From Pipra filicauda (taxonomy: Eukaryota; Chordata; Aves; Passeriformes; Pipridae): a stretch of 64,000 bases of DNA. This document shows positions 1-9,475 of the stretch, piece after piece. Position numbers and translations under genes: made by a program. The notes below the pieces were generated by a model. The model was not told where the DNA came from. It saw only the letters and a list, made by a program, of their open reading frames with translations, and made no database searches. Position 1 is the first letter of the stretch; each line of letters opens with the position of its first letter. The stretch spans positions 682,001 to 746,000 of the forward strand of contig NW_024104445.1 of assembly GCF_003945595.2 (NCBI RefSeq), given 5' to 3'.

Positions 1-72
1 GTCGGCCTGGGGATGGTGGAGAGGTTGATTTTCAAGGGAGCAATTCTTGCACCTCTTTTTTGTGATTTTCTA

Positions 73-512
73 GGATCCCAGAATGGTTTGGGTTGAAAGG
101 GACCTTAAAGCCCATCCAGTCCCACCCCCTGCCATGGGCAGGGACACCTTCCACCAGCCCAGGTTGCTCCAAGCCCCGTCCAACCTGGCCTTGGACACTC
201 CCAGGGATCCAGGGGCAGCCACAGCTTCTCTGGGTAACCTGTGCCAGGGCCTCACCACCCTCACAGCCAAGAATTCCTTCCCAGTATCCCATCTAACCCT
301 GCCCTCTGGCAGTGGGAAGCCATTCCCTGTGTCCTGTCCCTCCATCCCTTGTCCCCAGTCCCTCTCCAGCTCTCCTGGAGCCCCTTTGGGCACTGGAAGG
401 GGCTCTCAGGTCTCCCTGGATCCTTCCCTTCTCCAGGTGAGCACTCCCAGCTCTCCCAGCCTGGCTCCAGAGCAGAGGGGCTCCAGCCCTTGGAGCATCT
501 TTGTGGTCTCCT
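73..512 (-). mobile_element. CR1 LINE fragment, 3' end at left
   Basis: On the minus strand it carries the CR1 3' region: a GGGATACTGGGAAG-type block, GAGCAACCTGGGCTGGTGGA, a GGTGTCCCTGCC block and a terminal CAACCCAAACCATTC. The 5' end is truncated, as is usual for CR1. Confidence 0.85.
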
Positions 513-940
513 CTTGTTCTTTTTATTCTGGGAGCTGCAACAGTTCCTGAGTGAGGCCCCTGCAGTGCTGTGGGTCCGTGATGGGGAGGGAAAGGTGGCA
601 TTGGCAGATCTTTGCTGGATTTGGGATGTTCTGGGGCTGCCTCTGAGCATCCCCCTCTAAGCCCTCAGTGCCCAGACGTGCCAACACCAGCGGGCACAAC
701 GTGAGGGTGTGCAGGGCTTTGCTGAGCTCACCCCCCCACTCAGAGATGCTGCGTTTGGGGAGGAGGAGAAAGTGGGAAAACTCCTCAGTCCGGTGGCTCT
801 GGGAGCTGCTTTTCCCTCCTGAAGTGCCATAAATAAAAATTGCAACCCTGCCCTGCGAAACACAGAACTTCCCCAAACCACCCCAGGAAAATCCTGCCTG
901 GGAACGGGACCCAGAAATGAAAGCACACGAACAATTTGCC

Positions 941-987
941 GTTAATTAAAGCTCAGAGTCGTCCAATTAGGATCTGCTTAATTAAGG
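941..987. promoter_or_regulatory. Cluster of TAATTA-type motifs
   Basis: Three homeodomain-like cores fall within 46 bases: TTAATTAA at 942-949, CAATTAG at 963-969 and the palindrome CTTAATTAAG at 977-986. The sequence is unique and AT-rich in a GC-moderate background. It is a candidate conserved element only. Confidence 0.25.
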
Positions 988-1280
988 GGCGCATCTGAAA
1001 ACGAACCACTTGGCTCCTGCAGATGGGCACTTCTTGCTTGGGGGTGGGTGAAAATAGTCTTTCAGGAAATGATCCTGCTGGAGGCCTGGTGCTCTGAAAT
1101 GTGGGAGCCAGAGCTGTGCAGCCAAGCCCCTCAAATCTGGGATGTTTGGGATCCATGTGCTTGTGTCGAGGATGTTTACATGGACCTGGTAAAATTACAC
1201 TGAATCTCCTGCAAACATGGAAAATCAGATGTGAATTGTGATGTGTTTGTGCTGTGTGTGGGTGTCTGGTTGCATGTGTT

Positions 1281-1568
1281 TGATATATACTTATATATAT
1301 AAATTATATACTTACATATAAATAAATATATATATTTATATATATATATTATTTTATATTATAGTATATATTATATTTTATATAATTCTATATATTCTAT
1401 TCTATTATAGTATTAGATTATTATATGTATAAATATATACAAATTATATATATAAATATATATCTATTATATATATGTATAAATATATATTGTATACAGT
1501 ATATATGATATATATTATATAAAAATATGTATTTTTATATAGAGAGAAATATATATTTTTATATATCT
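1281..1568. repeat. AT-rich (TA)n-like microsatellite
   Basis: Nearly pure A and T with TATATA and ATTATA runs over about 290 bases. Not coding. Confidence 0.9.
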
Positions 1569-2639
1569 TGTTTGTGTCTGTGCCTATGTAAAGCTTCACA
1601 AAAGGATGATAACCTTAACCAGTTTCAAGTCATGGTTCTTAAAACTCCAGAAATACCAGGAATGGATTCCTCATGTCACCTCCATGTGACCTTCCCCTCT
1701 GGAGGGTCGTGGAGTCCTCAAGTAGGCAGTTATATGGGATTATTAATTTTTTCCCCCTGACAAGACCCTAAATTGTGCATTTAAAGAGGCACAAATGCAG
1801 GGGTCGCTGCCTCTACCCCCATCACCCAGAGCATCTGTGACCTGCCCTGGGAGGGCAGAGCAGGAGGGACTGAACTTTTGGGGCTCTCAGGAGTTGTGAG
1901 AACCCCAGACAGACCCCACGAGGGTATTTTGACAGTGCAGCTTTTATCCCCAGGGTCCTCTGTGGGCTCCTCTCCAAGGATTTGTGCACCAGAGGGTGGA
2001 GGGAAGAGCCCACCTGGGCTGTTCTTCGACTCCATTTGAAGAACCCCTTTATCTGAAACCTGAATTTCCTGAGAATCCATTTCCAGGGTTACCTGCTGGA
2101 TGAAAAAGAGCCCTTTTCCACCCTAGAATCCTCCAGTCCTTTTGTCCAGGAATCATTGCTGCTTTCCCTCAGACAAAGGCACGAAAACACTTGATAATTT
2201 GGGGTTGTTTGGTTGTTCCCCCCTTGCACTGAACTGGGGGCAGGGGGTGCCTCTGGCTTGGGTGCTTTGGGAACCCAACCTGGAAGTGGCTCCAGTTTCC
2301 TGTGGAGGAGAAGGCCCTGCCCCTGAGGTGACACTGCCTTCAGGAGTGGCACGAGGGGGACATTTTCATTTCCTTCCCAAGGTGATGGGAGACACCTGAC
2401 ACTTATGGTAAAGCCATGAGGGATGGGGACATGGGGACACTGGGTAACGGGGGCACTGGGGAACAGGGACACTGGTGGGACTGGTTCATACCCAGAGCTG
2501 GCACCACTCCAGGGTGCCATGTCCAGCTGCCTTCTGCTGTGCTGCTTAACTTTGCCAAACTCGAGCTGTTTGGCTTGAACAGTCTCTCTGTTACACGTCT
2601 GTCCCATGCTGAATTATTTGAAAACTTCCAGCCCAAACT

Positions 2640-2698
2640 GCCCAGCCATTCCCAGGATCCCCAGCCATTCCCAGGATCCCCAGCCATTCCCAGGATCC
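2640..2698. repeat. 18-base tandem repeat, three copies
   Basis: Unit CCAGCCATTCCCAGGATC repeated three times with almost no change. Confidence 0.8.
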
Positions 2699-2751
2699 TT
2701 GTCTTCAGCACGGATTGGTATTTCTGGAAGCTGAACTTTGGCAGCATCCCC

Positions 2752-2875
2752 ACGAGACCCTTCCAGATTAGACCGAGTTGTAAAATCTTACACTTTTTTC
2801 AGCAAGACCCTTCCAGATTAGACCAAGTTATAAAGTCTTATGCCTTTTTTTCAGCAAGTTATAAAATTCTAAACT
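2752..2875. repeat. Tandem duplication of about 56 bases
   Basis: Two diverged copies start at ACCCTTCCAGATTAGACC, plus a partial third copy (AGTTATAAAATTCTAAAC). Confidence 0.7.
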
Positions 2876-3570
2876 TTTCCACAGGCCTCATTTCCTAAAA
2901 CCTCCCTCTCCCTCTGGATCCAGGTGTGGATCCTGCCCTGAGGCAGCTCCAGCATTCCCAGCCCGTATCCCCTTTTGTGCCACCACGGAGCACAAAAGGA
3001 TGCTAGTGCTGCTTCCACTCTATTTTTTTCTGTGTTAGTAGGTGGGAATCATCCCATTTAAATTCTGGGAAAGGTTTTCAAGGGTGAGTAAGTGCTGTTC
3101 CTTAGGGGGAGATTTTCTAGAGGAGAAGCATAATGGATAAGCCACATGCTGCAGGTTTGTGATCAGATCAGCTTACCAGGAGCTGAGCCAGCGGATACAA
3201 GCATCATTCCCATGGAAAAATGGACACCCTGAGCATGTGCTCTTAGACCTAAAGCAGAGCCTGCCCTTGCTGAAGCACTGACAGGACCCTCCAGCTCCCA
3301 GCACTCAAGCCCAAGCTAAGCCAGGCTTGTTTTAGGTTTGCCTCCAGCAAGGTGAAAGATTCCAGGGGCAGACAGAGGGTTTGGTGGGAGAAGCAGCTCA
3401 GAGTGGCTGCCCACACCCCCTTCCTTGGGCAGGCTCCCAAAAAGCTCCTAATTTCTTGCAGGAGGAGCCACCATCTGCTCCTGGTTGAGGTCCTGGCCGT
3501 GGGGGCTGACGTAACGTCGTTCCACCCTCGGCTGAGGAAGCTGGAGCTCGCTGTGTATGTTCAGAGTGTG

Positions 3571-3606
3571 AGAGATATATATAAATATACATATATATAT
3601 ATATAT
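3571..3606. repeat. Short (TA)n microsatellite
   Basis: Alternating TA with a few interruptions (AGATATATATAAATATACAT). Confidence 0.85.
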
Positions 3607-4647
3607 GCCAGGAATCTTGGCTCTCCCAGCCCTGCAGTCAGTGCAGGGCCAGGGGGGTGGCACTGCCTGTGTGGGCAAGGGGTGCTGGCTATGGGAGCAC
3701 TGGCAGGAGCTGGGAATGGCTCAGCTCCGAGGAGAGGAGCCCATTCCTGGACACTGTGGTGTATGGGGTCATTTGCTCCTCAGGGGGTTGGTTTGGGGCT
3801 TGTTTGGGAAGGAAAGGTTGGGAGCCCTTGGTGGATATCAATGGATTTTTGGGTGCTGGGCTCAGCCCTGGTGGCCCTGGCTGGGTGCAGGCTCAGGGCT
3901 GGGCTCCACAGGGAGGGAGGGAGGATCCCTCCTCCACAGGGATGCTCTGGCATGGGGAGGGTTTGCTGCTGTTGCAGCTCTTGCCCAGGCAGGTGGGCAA
4001 AGGGGCAAAGGGGCTCTCCCTGCTCCTGCCTGCCAGCCCTGGCAGCGTGTTGGGGGACAGATGCAGACACAGAAATTCCTTCCCCTAAAAATTCATTTCC
4101 TTCCCCTAAAAAGAGAGCAGATGGATGTTCACCCAACCTACCTCCCATAGAAAGATTTTTATTTTTTTTTGTGCTTTTCTCCCTATTTTTAGCCAAACCA
4201 GGCTGGCCAGGCTGGCTCTGTCCCCTTCCTTGCCATCACTCTGAGTGTGGGAGAGCTCAGGGGGAAGCTCAGCATCCCTGGCCCTGGGGCTGCTCCGTGG
4301 GGTGGAGCAGCAGGGTGGGACCCGGTGCTACCCTGGGCTCTGCTTTCCTTTGGGATAAGTCAGGGATTCTGGCAGAGGGAAGTGCTTCCTGATTGCCAGC
4401 TGGTGGCAGAGGGATTCCTTGCCCCACTGTTCCTTCATTGTGCACGGGCTTCGTTCAACCTGTGACGCTGAAAAGCTTTGCTCTCTTCTGGTCGTCAATT
4501 AAGAAAAAAAAAAACCTCTTGAAGACTTAAGCGCCCTCCTCCCCTGCCTTTCCCCGCTCCAAGAACTCGGGAGAGCAACAAAGTGACAAAAATCAGCTTC
4601 TGTTTAGGGCACATCAACCTTGACGGCGGGTCTCTGCCCACGATGAC

Positions 4648-4672
4648 GGTAATTAGTGCAGCACTAATTGCC
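4648..4672. promoter_or_regulatory. Palindromic homeodomain-type site
   Basis: Positions 4,651-4,669 form a perfect 19-base palindrome (AATTAGTGC-A-GCACTAATT) with two inverted TAATTA-type half sites. It sits in a repeat-free, transposon-free 200-base block (4,470-4,680) between CR1-rich stretches. Paired-type homeodomain dimers bind inverted TAAT sites; binding here is inferred. Confidence 0.35.
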
Positions 4673-4855
4673 CACGTGGAGCTTTGCCTCTGCCCGGGTC
4701 CCTCCCGGCAGGGGAATTCCTGCGGGGGTTAAAGGGCACCTCAGGTCACAGCCAGCTGATCCTGCTGCTGCTGGGGACCAGGGTGCCCTGGGACCCGGCT
4801 GTGGGTGCTGGGGGGGTGATGGGAGGTGGGTGGCAGGGGGGAGGGACAGGCTGGG

Positions 4856-5130
4856 ATGGAGGGATGCAGCAGGACAGAGGGACATGTCAAGATGGAGGGA
4901 CACAGCAGGACAGAGGGACACAACAGGACAGAGGGACACAACAGACCAGAAGGACTTGTCAGGATGGAAGGACACAACGGGCTGGAAGGACATGCCAGGA
5001 TGGAGGGACGCAGTGGGACAAAGGGATGCAGTGGGACAGAGGGACACAACAGGACAGAAAGATACGTCAGGACAGAGGGACACAACAGGCCAGAAGGACG
5101 TGTCAGGATGGAAGGACACATCAGCCCCTC
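4856..5130. repeat. Degenerate 18-base minisatellite
   Basis: Units like GGACACAACAGGACAGAG, about 15 copies with substitutions. The unit length is a multiple of three, so long spurious reading frames run through it on both strands. Confidence 0.85.
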
Positions 5131-5580
5131 CCCCTGTGGCCACAAGTGTCTTTGTCTCCTCAGCTTGGCCACGGTGACTGTGCAGAAGCTGCAGTGGCTC
5201 CAGGGCAAGGAGAGCCAGGCTTGGCTGTGCTGGGTTGGATTTCTTCTCCCTGATTTCCTCTCCCCTCTTCTCCCTGCCCCTGGTGCCTGGAGGGGGCAGG
5301 GACACCTGAGGTGCCAGGATGGCTCTCTGGGTGGCTGCAGGGTGTTGGAACCCGGGGTGCTCAGCAGCCTGACCCCCAGCAAACCAAATCCCAGGACCGT
5401 GGGACGACCCAGGTTGGGAGGACCCTCAGGAGATCATCTGGTCCAAGCTCTGTGGGGGAGGGAGCCCAGAGGAGATGGTGCAGCACCCTGTCCACTGTGT
5501 CCTGAACACCTCCAGCCACGGGGAGTCCACCCCGTCCCTGGGGAGGTTCTGAGACTGATTGTTCTCCCCAAAAGAATTCC
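5036..5580 (+). repeat. Inverted segmental duplicate, left copy
   Basis: Reverse complement of 50,460-51,010 with only about one mismatch noted in the parts I aligned by eye. It spans the end of the 18-base minisatellite, about 270 bases of unique DNA and a CR1-derived block. Confidence 0.85.
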
Positions 5581-5765
5581 TGCTTGCATCACTGGCCCAG
5601 GTTGCTCCAAGCCCCATCCAGCCTGGCCTTGGACACTTCCAGGGATCCAGGGGCAGCCACAGCTTCTCTGGGCAACCTGTGCCAGGGCCTCCCCACCCTC
5701 CCAGGGAAGAATTCCTTCCCAATATCCCATCTAAACTCATCCCCTTGATGAGGGTGGGCAACACA
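5395..5765 (-). mobile_element. CR1 fragments, composite
   Basis: Two abutting CR1-derived blocks in the same orientation: 5,395-5,590 has the AGATGATCTCCTGAGGGTCC-type end (read on minus), and 5,590-5,765 has the block also seen at 73-512. The first belongs to the inverted duplicate shared with 50.46-51.01 kb. Confidence 0.75.
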
Positions 5766-6293
5766 TCCCCTGTAGGGAAGGGCCAAACCTCCTGTAGCTC
5801 GTGTAGCTCCCACAGCTTCCTGGCCCCACTTTGGGGAGTTCCTGTGGGTGCTTTTCCCAGAGCCTGGACATTTTCCCTCAATGGCACAGGAACATTCCTG
5901 CCACCATAAAAAGGGTTGGCAGGAGCTGCTGCTGCCAAGAGCAGAGTCATGGGGTGAGGCTGAATCCCATTCCCATGGAGGATCAGCCCATTCCCAGGGT
6001 GGTGGGAATCTCTGTGTCCATGTAGCCTTTTTTCCTTCTCTAAGGAGCCCCATAATCTGCATTTATGTTCTCTTGAGAGCTCTGTTTGGCAGTGGGAACC
6101 CAGCACTAGGGATGGGACCTCAGTTCATGCCCTTCTGAACCTGCTGCAGGGAAATTGGGCACAGCTCAAACAGATTTAGCCCAAGGAAAAGCACTTGATT
6201 TTTGTTGCTTTCACCAGTCTGAATGAAGTCATTTTTTAAAAATTATTTTTGGTCTTTTTAAATCATCCAAATAGCAGTTTCTATTTTCTTAAA

Positions 6294-6310
6294 GGGGGGG
6301 GGGGGGGGGG
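6294..6310. repeat. Poly-G run
   Basis: Seventeen consecutive G after AAA. The length may be unreliable in assembly. Confidence 0.9.
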
Positions 6311-6769
6311 AAAGTGTAGGAAGGTGATTAACTTTTATGTGTTGGAAGCTGCCTGCCCTCCTGACTGGCACTACCAGAGATCCACCTCCCCACTCCCAGA
6401 TGTATCCTAAAGTGGAGACGTTGAGATAAGGCATAAAATATTTCCATGGGCACTTGGAGAAATAGGAGAAGGAGGGAGGTAATAGATGGCAGAGGCATCT
6501 TAAAGCACTTCAGTCCCAAACTCATCCATGTGCAGGGATAATCCCTTCTGCTGCTCTGCAGGGAGGAGGATGCAGCTGATGCTCCTCCCCAGAGCTGGCA
6601 GGGAAAACCTGGAGAGGGTGGGGGGAAAGCAGGGAAGGGCCTGGGATCTTCCACACTGGATGGTTTGGATGGGATAAGCCCAGCATCCCTGGTTATTTCA
6701 TTTTTTGGGGATGGGGAAAGGTCTGGTTGCTGGATACCCAAAGGCCTGGCTTGGAGAGAGGATGGAATG

Positions 6770-6893
6770 GGGTTGGAATGGGATGATCTTTAAGGTTCCT
6801 TCCAATCAAAACCATGTTTAGGGTTCCTTCCAACCCAAACCATGTTTAGGGTTCCTTCCAACCCAAACCATGCTGGGATTCTGTGATCCCATG
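6770..6893 (+). mobile_element. CR1 3' tail with tandem copies
   Basis: Only the extreme CR1 3' end is present (GGATGATCTTTAAGG). The segment GGTTCCTTCCAACCCAAACC is repeated three times at a 28-base spacing (6,793-6,876) before the terminal GATTCTGTGATCCC. Confidence 0.75.
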
Positions 6894-7589
6894 GCTGGGG
6901 ACGAGCCAAGGACCAGCAGAGCTCTTCCCTTTGAGGGGCTCCATAAATGTCAGTGCAACAGCCAACCTCGTGTGGGCGATTCCTGGGACCTGGAACATCC
7001 CTTCCAAGTGTCCCTCTGCAGCTGGGACCAAGCTGGGCAGCAGTGGGATGGGGTGGCTGTGGCACAGAGCAGGGCTGTGACTCCCCGATTTTTGGCCCTG
7101 GGGTTTTTTGGTTGTTTCTCTGCCCGTGGTTTCCAGGGGTGGATGCCAGGCAGACACCTTCCCTCCTCCTGCAGGGATCCGAGCTGGGATCTGAGCTGGG
7201 ATCTCTGCAAGACAAAACACAGCCAGGCAGTCAGTTCTGTTCCACCAGCTCCTCTCTTTCTGGTTTGTTTTTTTTTTTTTACATTTTTTAGCCTGCTAGA
7301 CATGATGTTTGAAAGAAGGGCTGATATTTTGCCAGCTTGCTCTGTCTTACACTTCAGCATTCCCTCTCTCCCAGCCCTGGCACTGCCAGGTTTGTGCCAC
7401 TGCAGTTTGAGCAGGGAGCTCTGGAGTCCAGGGGAGAACTGCAGGAGGTGGAGGGCTTGGAGCAGATCCCACCAGCTGTGGAAAACTGCTGGGCTGCAGG
7501 TCAGGAGCTGAGGGGGACAGGACTTGTCCCTGGAAGGTGTAAATCAGAAGAGATGGAAGAAATCTCAGGTGTGAAAATCGGAGAGGAGT

Positions 7590-8040
7590 AAGGAGAATTT
7601 ATTGGGATATTCTCTCTGTGGGACTCAGAGCTGATGTGTCTGGGGGCATGGGAGAGCTGGGGGGGTTCACCTGGAGAAGGGAAGGCTTTGGGGAGACCTT
7701 GGAGCCCCTTCCAGTGCCCACAGGGGCTCCAGGAGAGCTGGAGAGGGACTTTGGACAAGGAATGGAAGGACAGGACGAGTGGAATGGCTTCCCACTGCCA
7801 GAGGGCAGGGTTAGATGGGATACTGGGAAGAAGCTTTTTATTAGGAGGGTGATAAAACACTGGCCCAGGTTGCCCAGAGAAGCTGTGGCTGCCCCTGGAT
7901 CCCTGGGAGTGTCCAAGGCCAGGTTGGACGGGGCTTGGAGCAACCTGGGCTGGTGGAAGGTGTCCCTGCCCATGGCAGGGGGTGGAGCTGGATGATCTTT
8001 AAGGCCCCTTCCAACCCAAACCAGTCTGTCATTCCATGAT
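7590..8040 (+). mobile_element. CR1 LINE fragment
   Basis: Same subfamily as the copy at 73-512 but in plus orientation, ending with CCAACCCAAACCAGTC and ATTCCATGATTT. It is 5' truncated. Confidence 0.85.
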
Positions 8041-8540
8041 TTCTATCCCTCTATTATCAATAAAGTGTGTTTATATTGAGCATTACGAGTACATGTGACA
8101 GGTTGTGGCTGTTCAGAGTGAAAGACATACATTTTATTATTATTTTTCCTGCTTTCCTGCTGCTGAGCCTTTGTTCCTAAGCCACATTTTCCATGGCAGC
8201 TTCCTCTGGGAGTGGGAAATGCTTGATTAAAGAGGCAGGTTAAACGAGTTGCCATCCAACAAAGGCATCTGTGCCCGGGAGTGAAACCTTTCCTTTGACA
8301 GAGCTGCGTTATTAATGGTTTTTTGAAGTCCTTGAATGGATCAATTAAGCAGCTGGGGTTTGCCTGTGGAAATGCTGGGCTTTGTTTTGGCAGGGGGGGG
8401 ATGTCGCGGGGCTGAGTGAGATGTTCTGTAATGAGAGCCATTAAAAGGTCATTAGCGATGCGCGGGGGTTTGGAAGGCAGCGCTCGCTTTCTGGCAGCGA
8501 GTTTTGTGTGAGCAGATTGTTAAACAACTCCTGGGCTTGC

Positions 8541-8826
8541 TTCCCTTCCCTTCCCTTCCCTTCCCTTCCCAAACCTTCCCTTCCCAAACCTTCCCTTCCC
8601 TTCCCTTCCCTTCCCAAACCTTCCCTCCCTTCCCTTCCATTCCCAAACCTTCCCAAAAACGTTCCTTCCCAAACCTTCCCTTCCCTTCCCTTCCCTTCCC
8701 AAACCTTCCCTTCCCTTCCCTTCCCTTCCCTTCCCTTCCCTTCCCAAACCTTCCCCCTTCCCAGACCTTCCCTTCCCTTCCCAACCTTCCCTTCCCAAAC
8801 CTCCCCTCCCCTCCCCTCCCCTCCCC
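8541..8826. repeat. TTCCC / CCTTCCCAAA pyrimidine-rich array
   Basis: About 285 bases of TTCCC pentamers mixed with CCTTCCCAAA decamers, ending in CCCCT units. The minus strand is G-rich. Long frames on both strands are repeat artefacts. Confidence 0.92.
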
Positions 8827-9291
8827 TGGCAGCACCTGTGCTGCTCCCCCCTCTCACAGGTTAAGCCCTTTAAGCTTCTAAACTCACTTTGAGCAAAATC
8901 CTCTTTAGTGGCTCCTTGTGAAGCAGAGCTCAGGGGAGGCACTTCTCTGAATCCATATTAATAAGCTCATTTAGGAATGCCTGGCTCCTGCTTTTCCCCT
9001 CCCAACGAGTGGACTTTTGGGAAGCCCACACCTTCTGCAGTGGAAGTGTTGTTAATTTTCTTCCCCAGCTCTGCTGGTTTTCCCTGGAGGCTCCCCCATG
9101 AGCTCTACCCCCCCAGATGTTGGTTGTATGGATATTTTTTGAGTTTCAGTGGCTGGGAAGACTCAAAATCCAGATGAGGTGTTTTCCCTAAAGGGAAAGA
9201 TGTTTTTCCAAATTCAGCCACAACTGTTGGTCTTAAAGTAGGGATTAAGCTGGAGATCTTCTTTGGCATATTCCCTGTAGGACACCAGACC

Positions 9292-9475
9292 ACAGAATCA
9301 TAGAATCCAGACTGGTTTGGTTGGAAGAGACCTTAAAACTCATCCAGTCCCACCCCCTGCCACGGGCAGGGACACCTTCCACTAGCCCAGGTTGCTCCAA
9401 GCCCCGTCCAACCTGGCCTTGGACACTTCCAGGGATCCAGGGGCAGCCACAGCTTCTCTGGGCAACCTGTGCCAG
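9292..9475 (-). mobile_element. CR1 LINE fragment
   Basis: Starts with the CR1 tail CAGAATCATAGAATCC read on the plus strand and runs through the standard 3' region to CAACCTGTGCCAG. Confidence 0.82.

Larger units (their letters stand above)
513..4647. other. Upstream non-coding DNA, no gene seen
   Basis: Apart from the AT-rich tract, short tandem repeats and the TAATTA cluster listed separately, this is unique sequence with frequent stops. No exon with both splice sites and a recognisable protein segment was found. Confidence 0.6.

Noticed and set aside
3352..4392. 346-residue plus-strand frame
   Set aside because: Runs through a TA microsatellite and unique GC-rich DNA; no domain or codon pattern.
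4826..5734. 302-residue plus-strand frame with repeated GH/TE-like units, and its near copy on minus at 50,331-50,933
   Set aside because: They consist of the 18-base minisatellite, unique DNA and antisense CR1. The matching protein at two sites comes from the inverted duplicate, not a gene family.
8441..8942. Gly/Arg/Lys-rich and Phe/Pro/Ser-rich frames
   Set aside because: Translations of the TTCCC/CCTTCCCAAA array.
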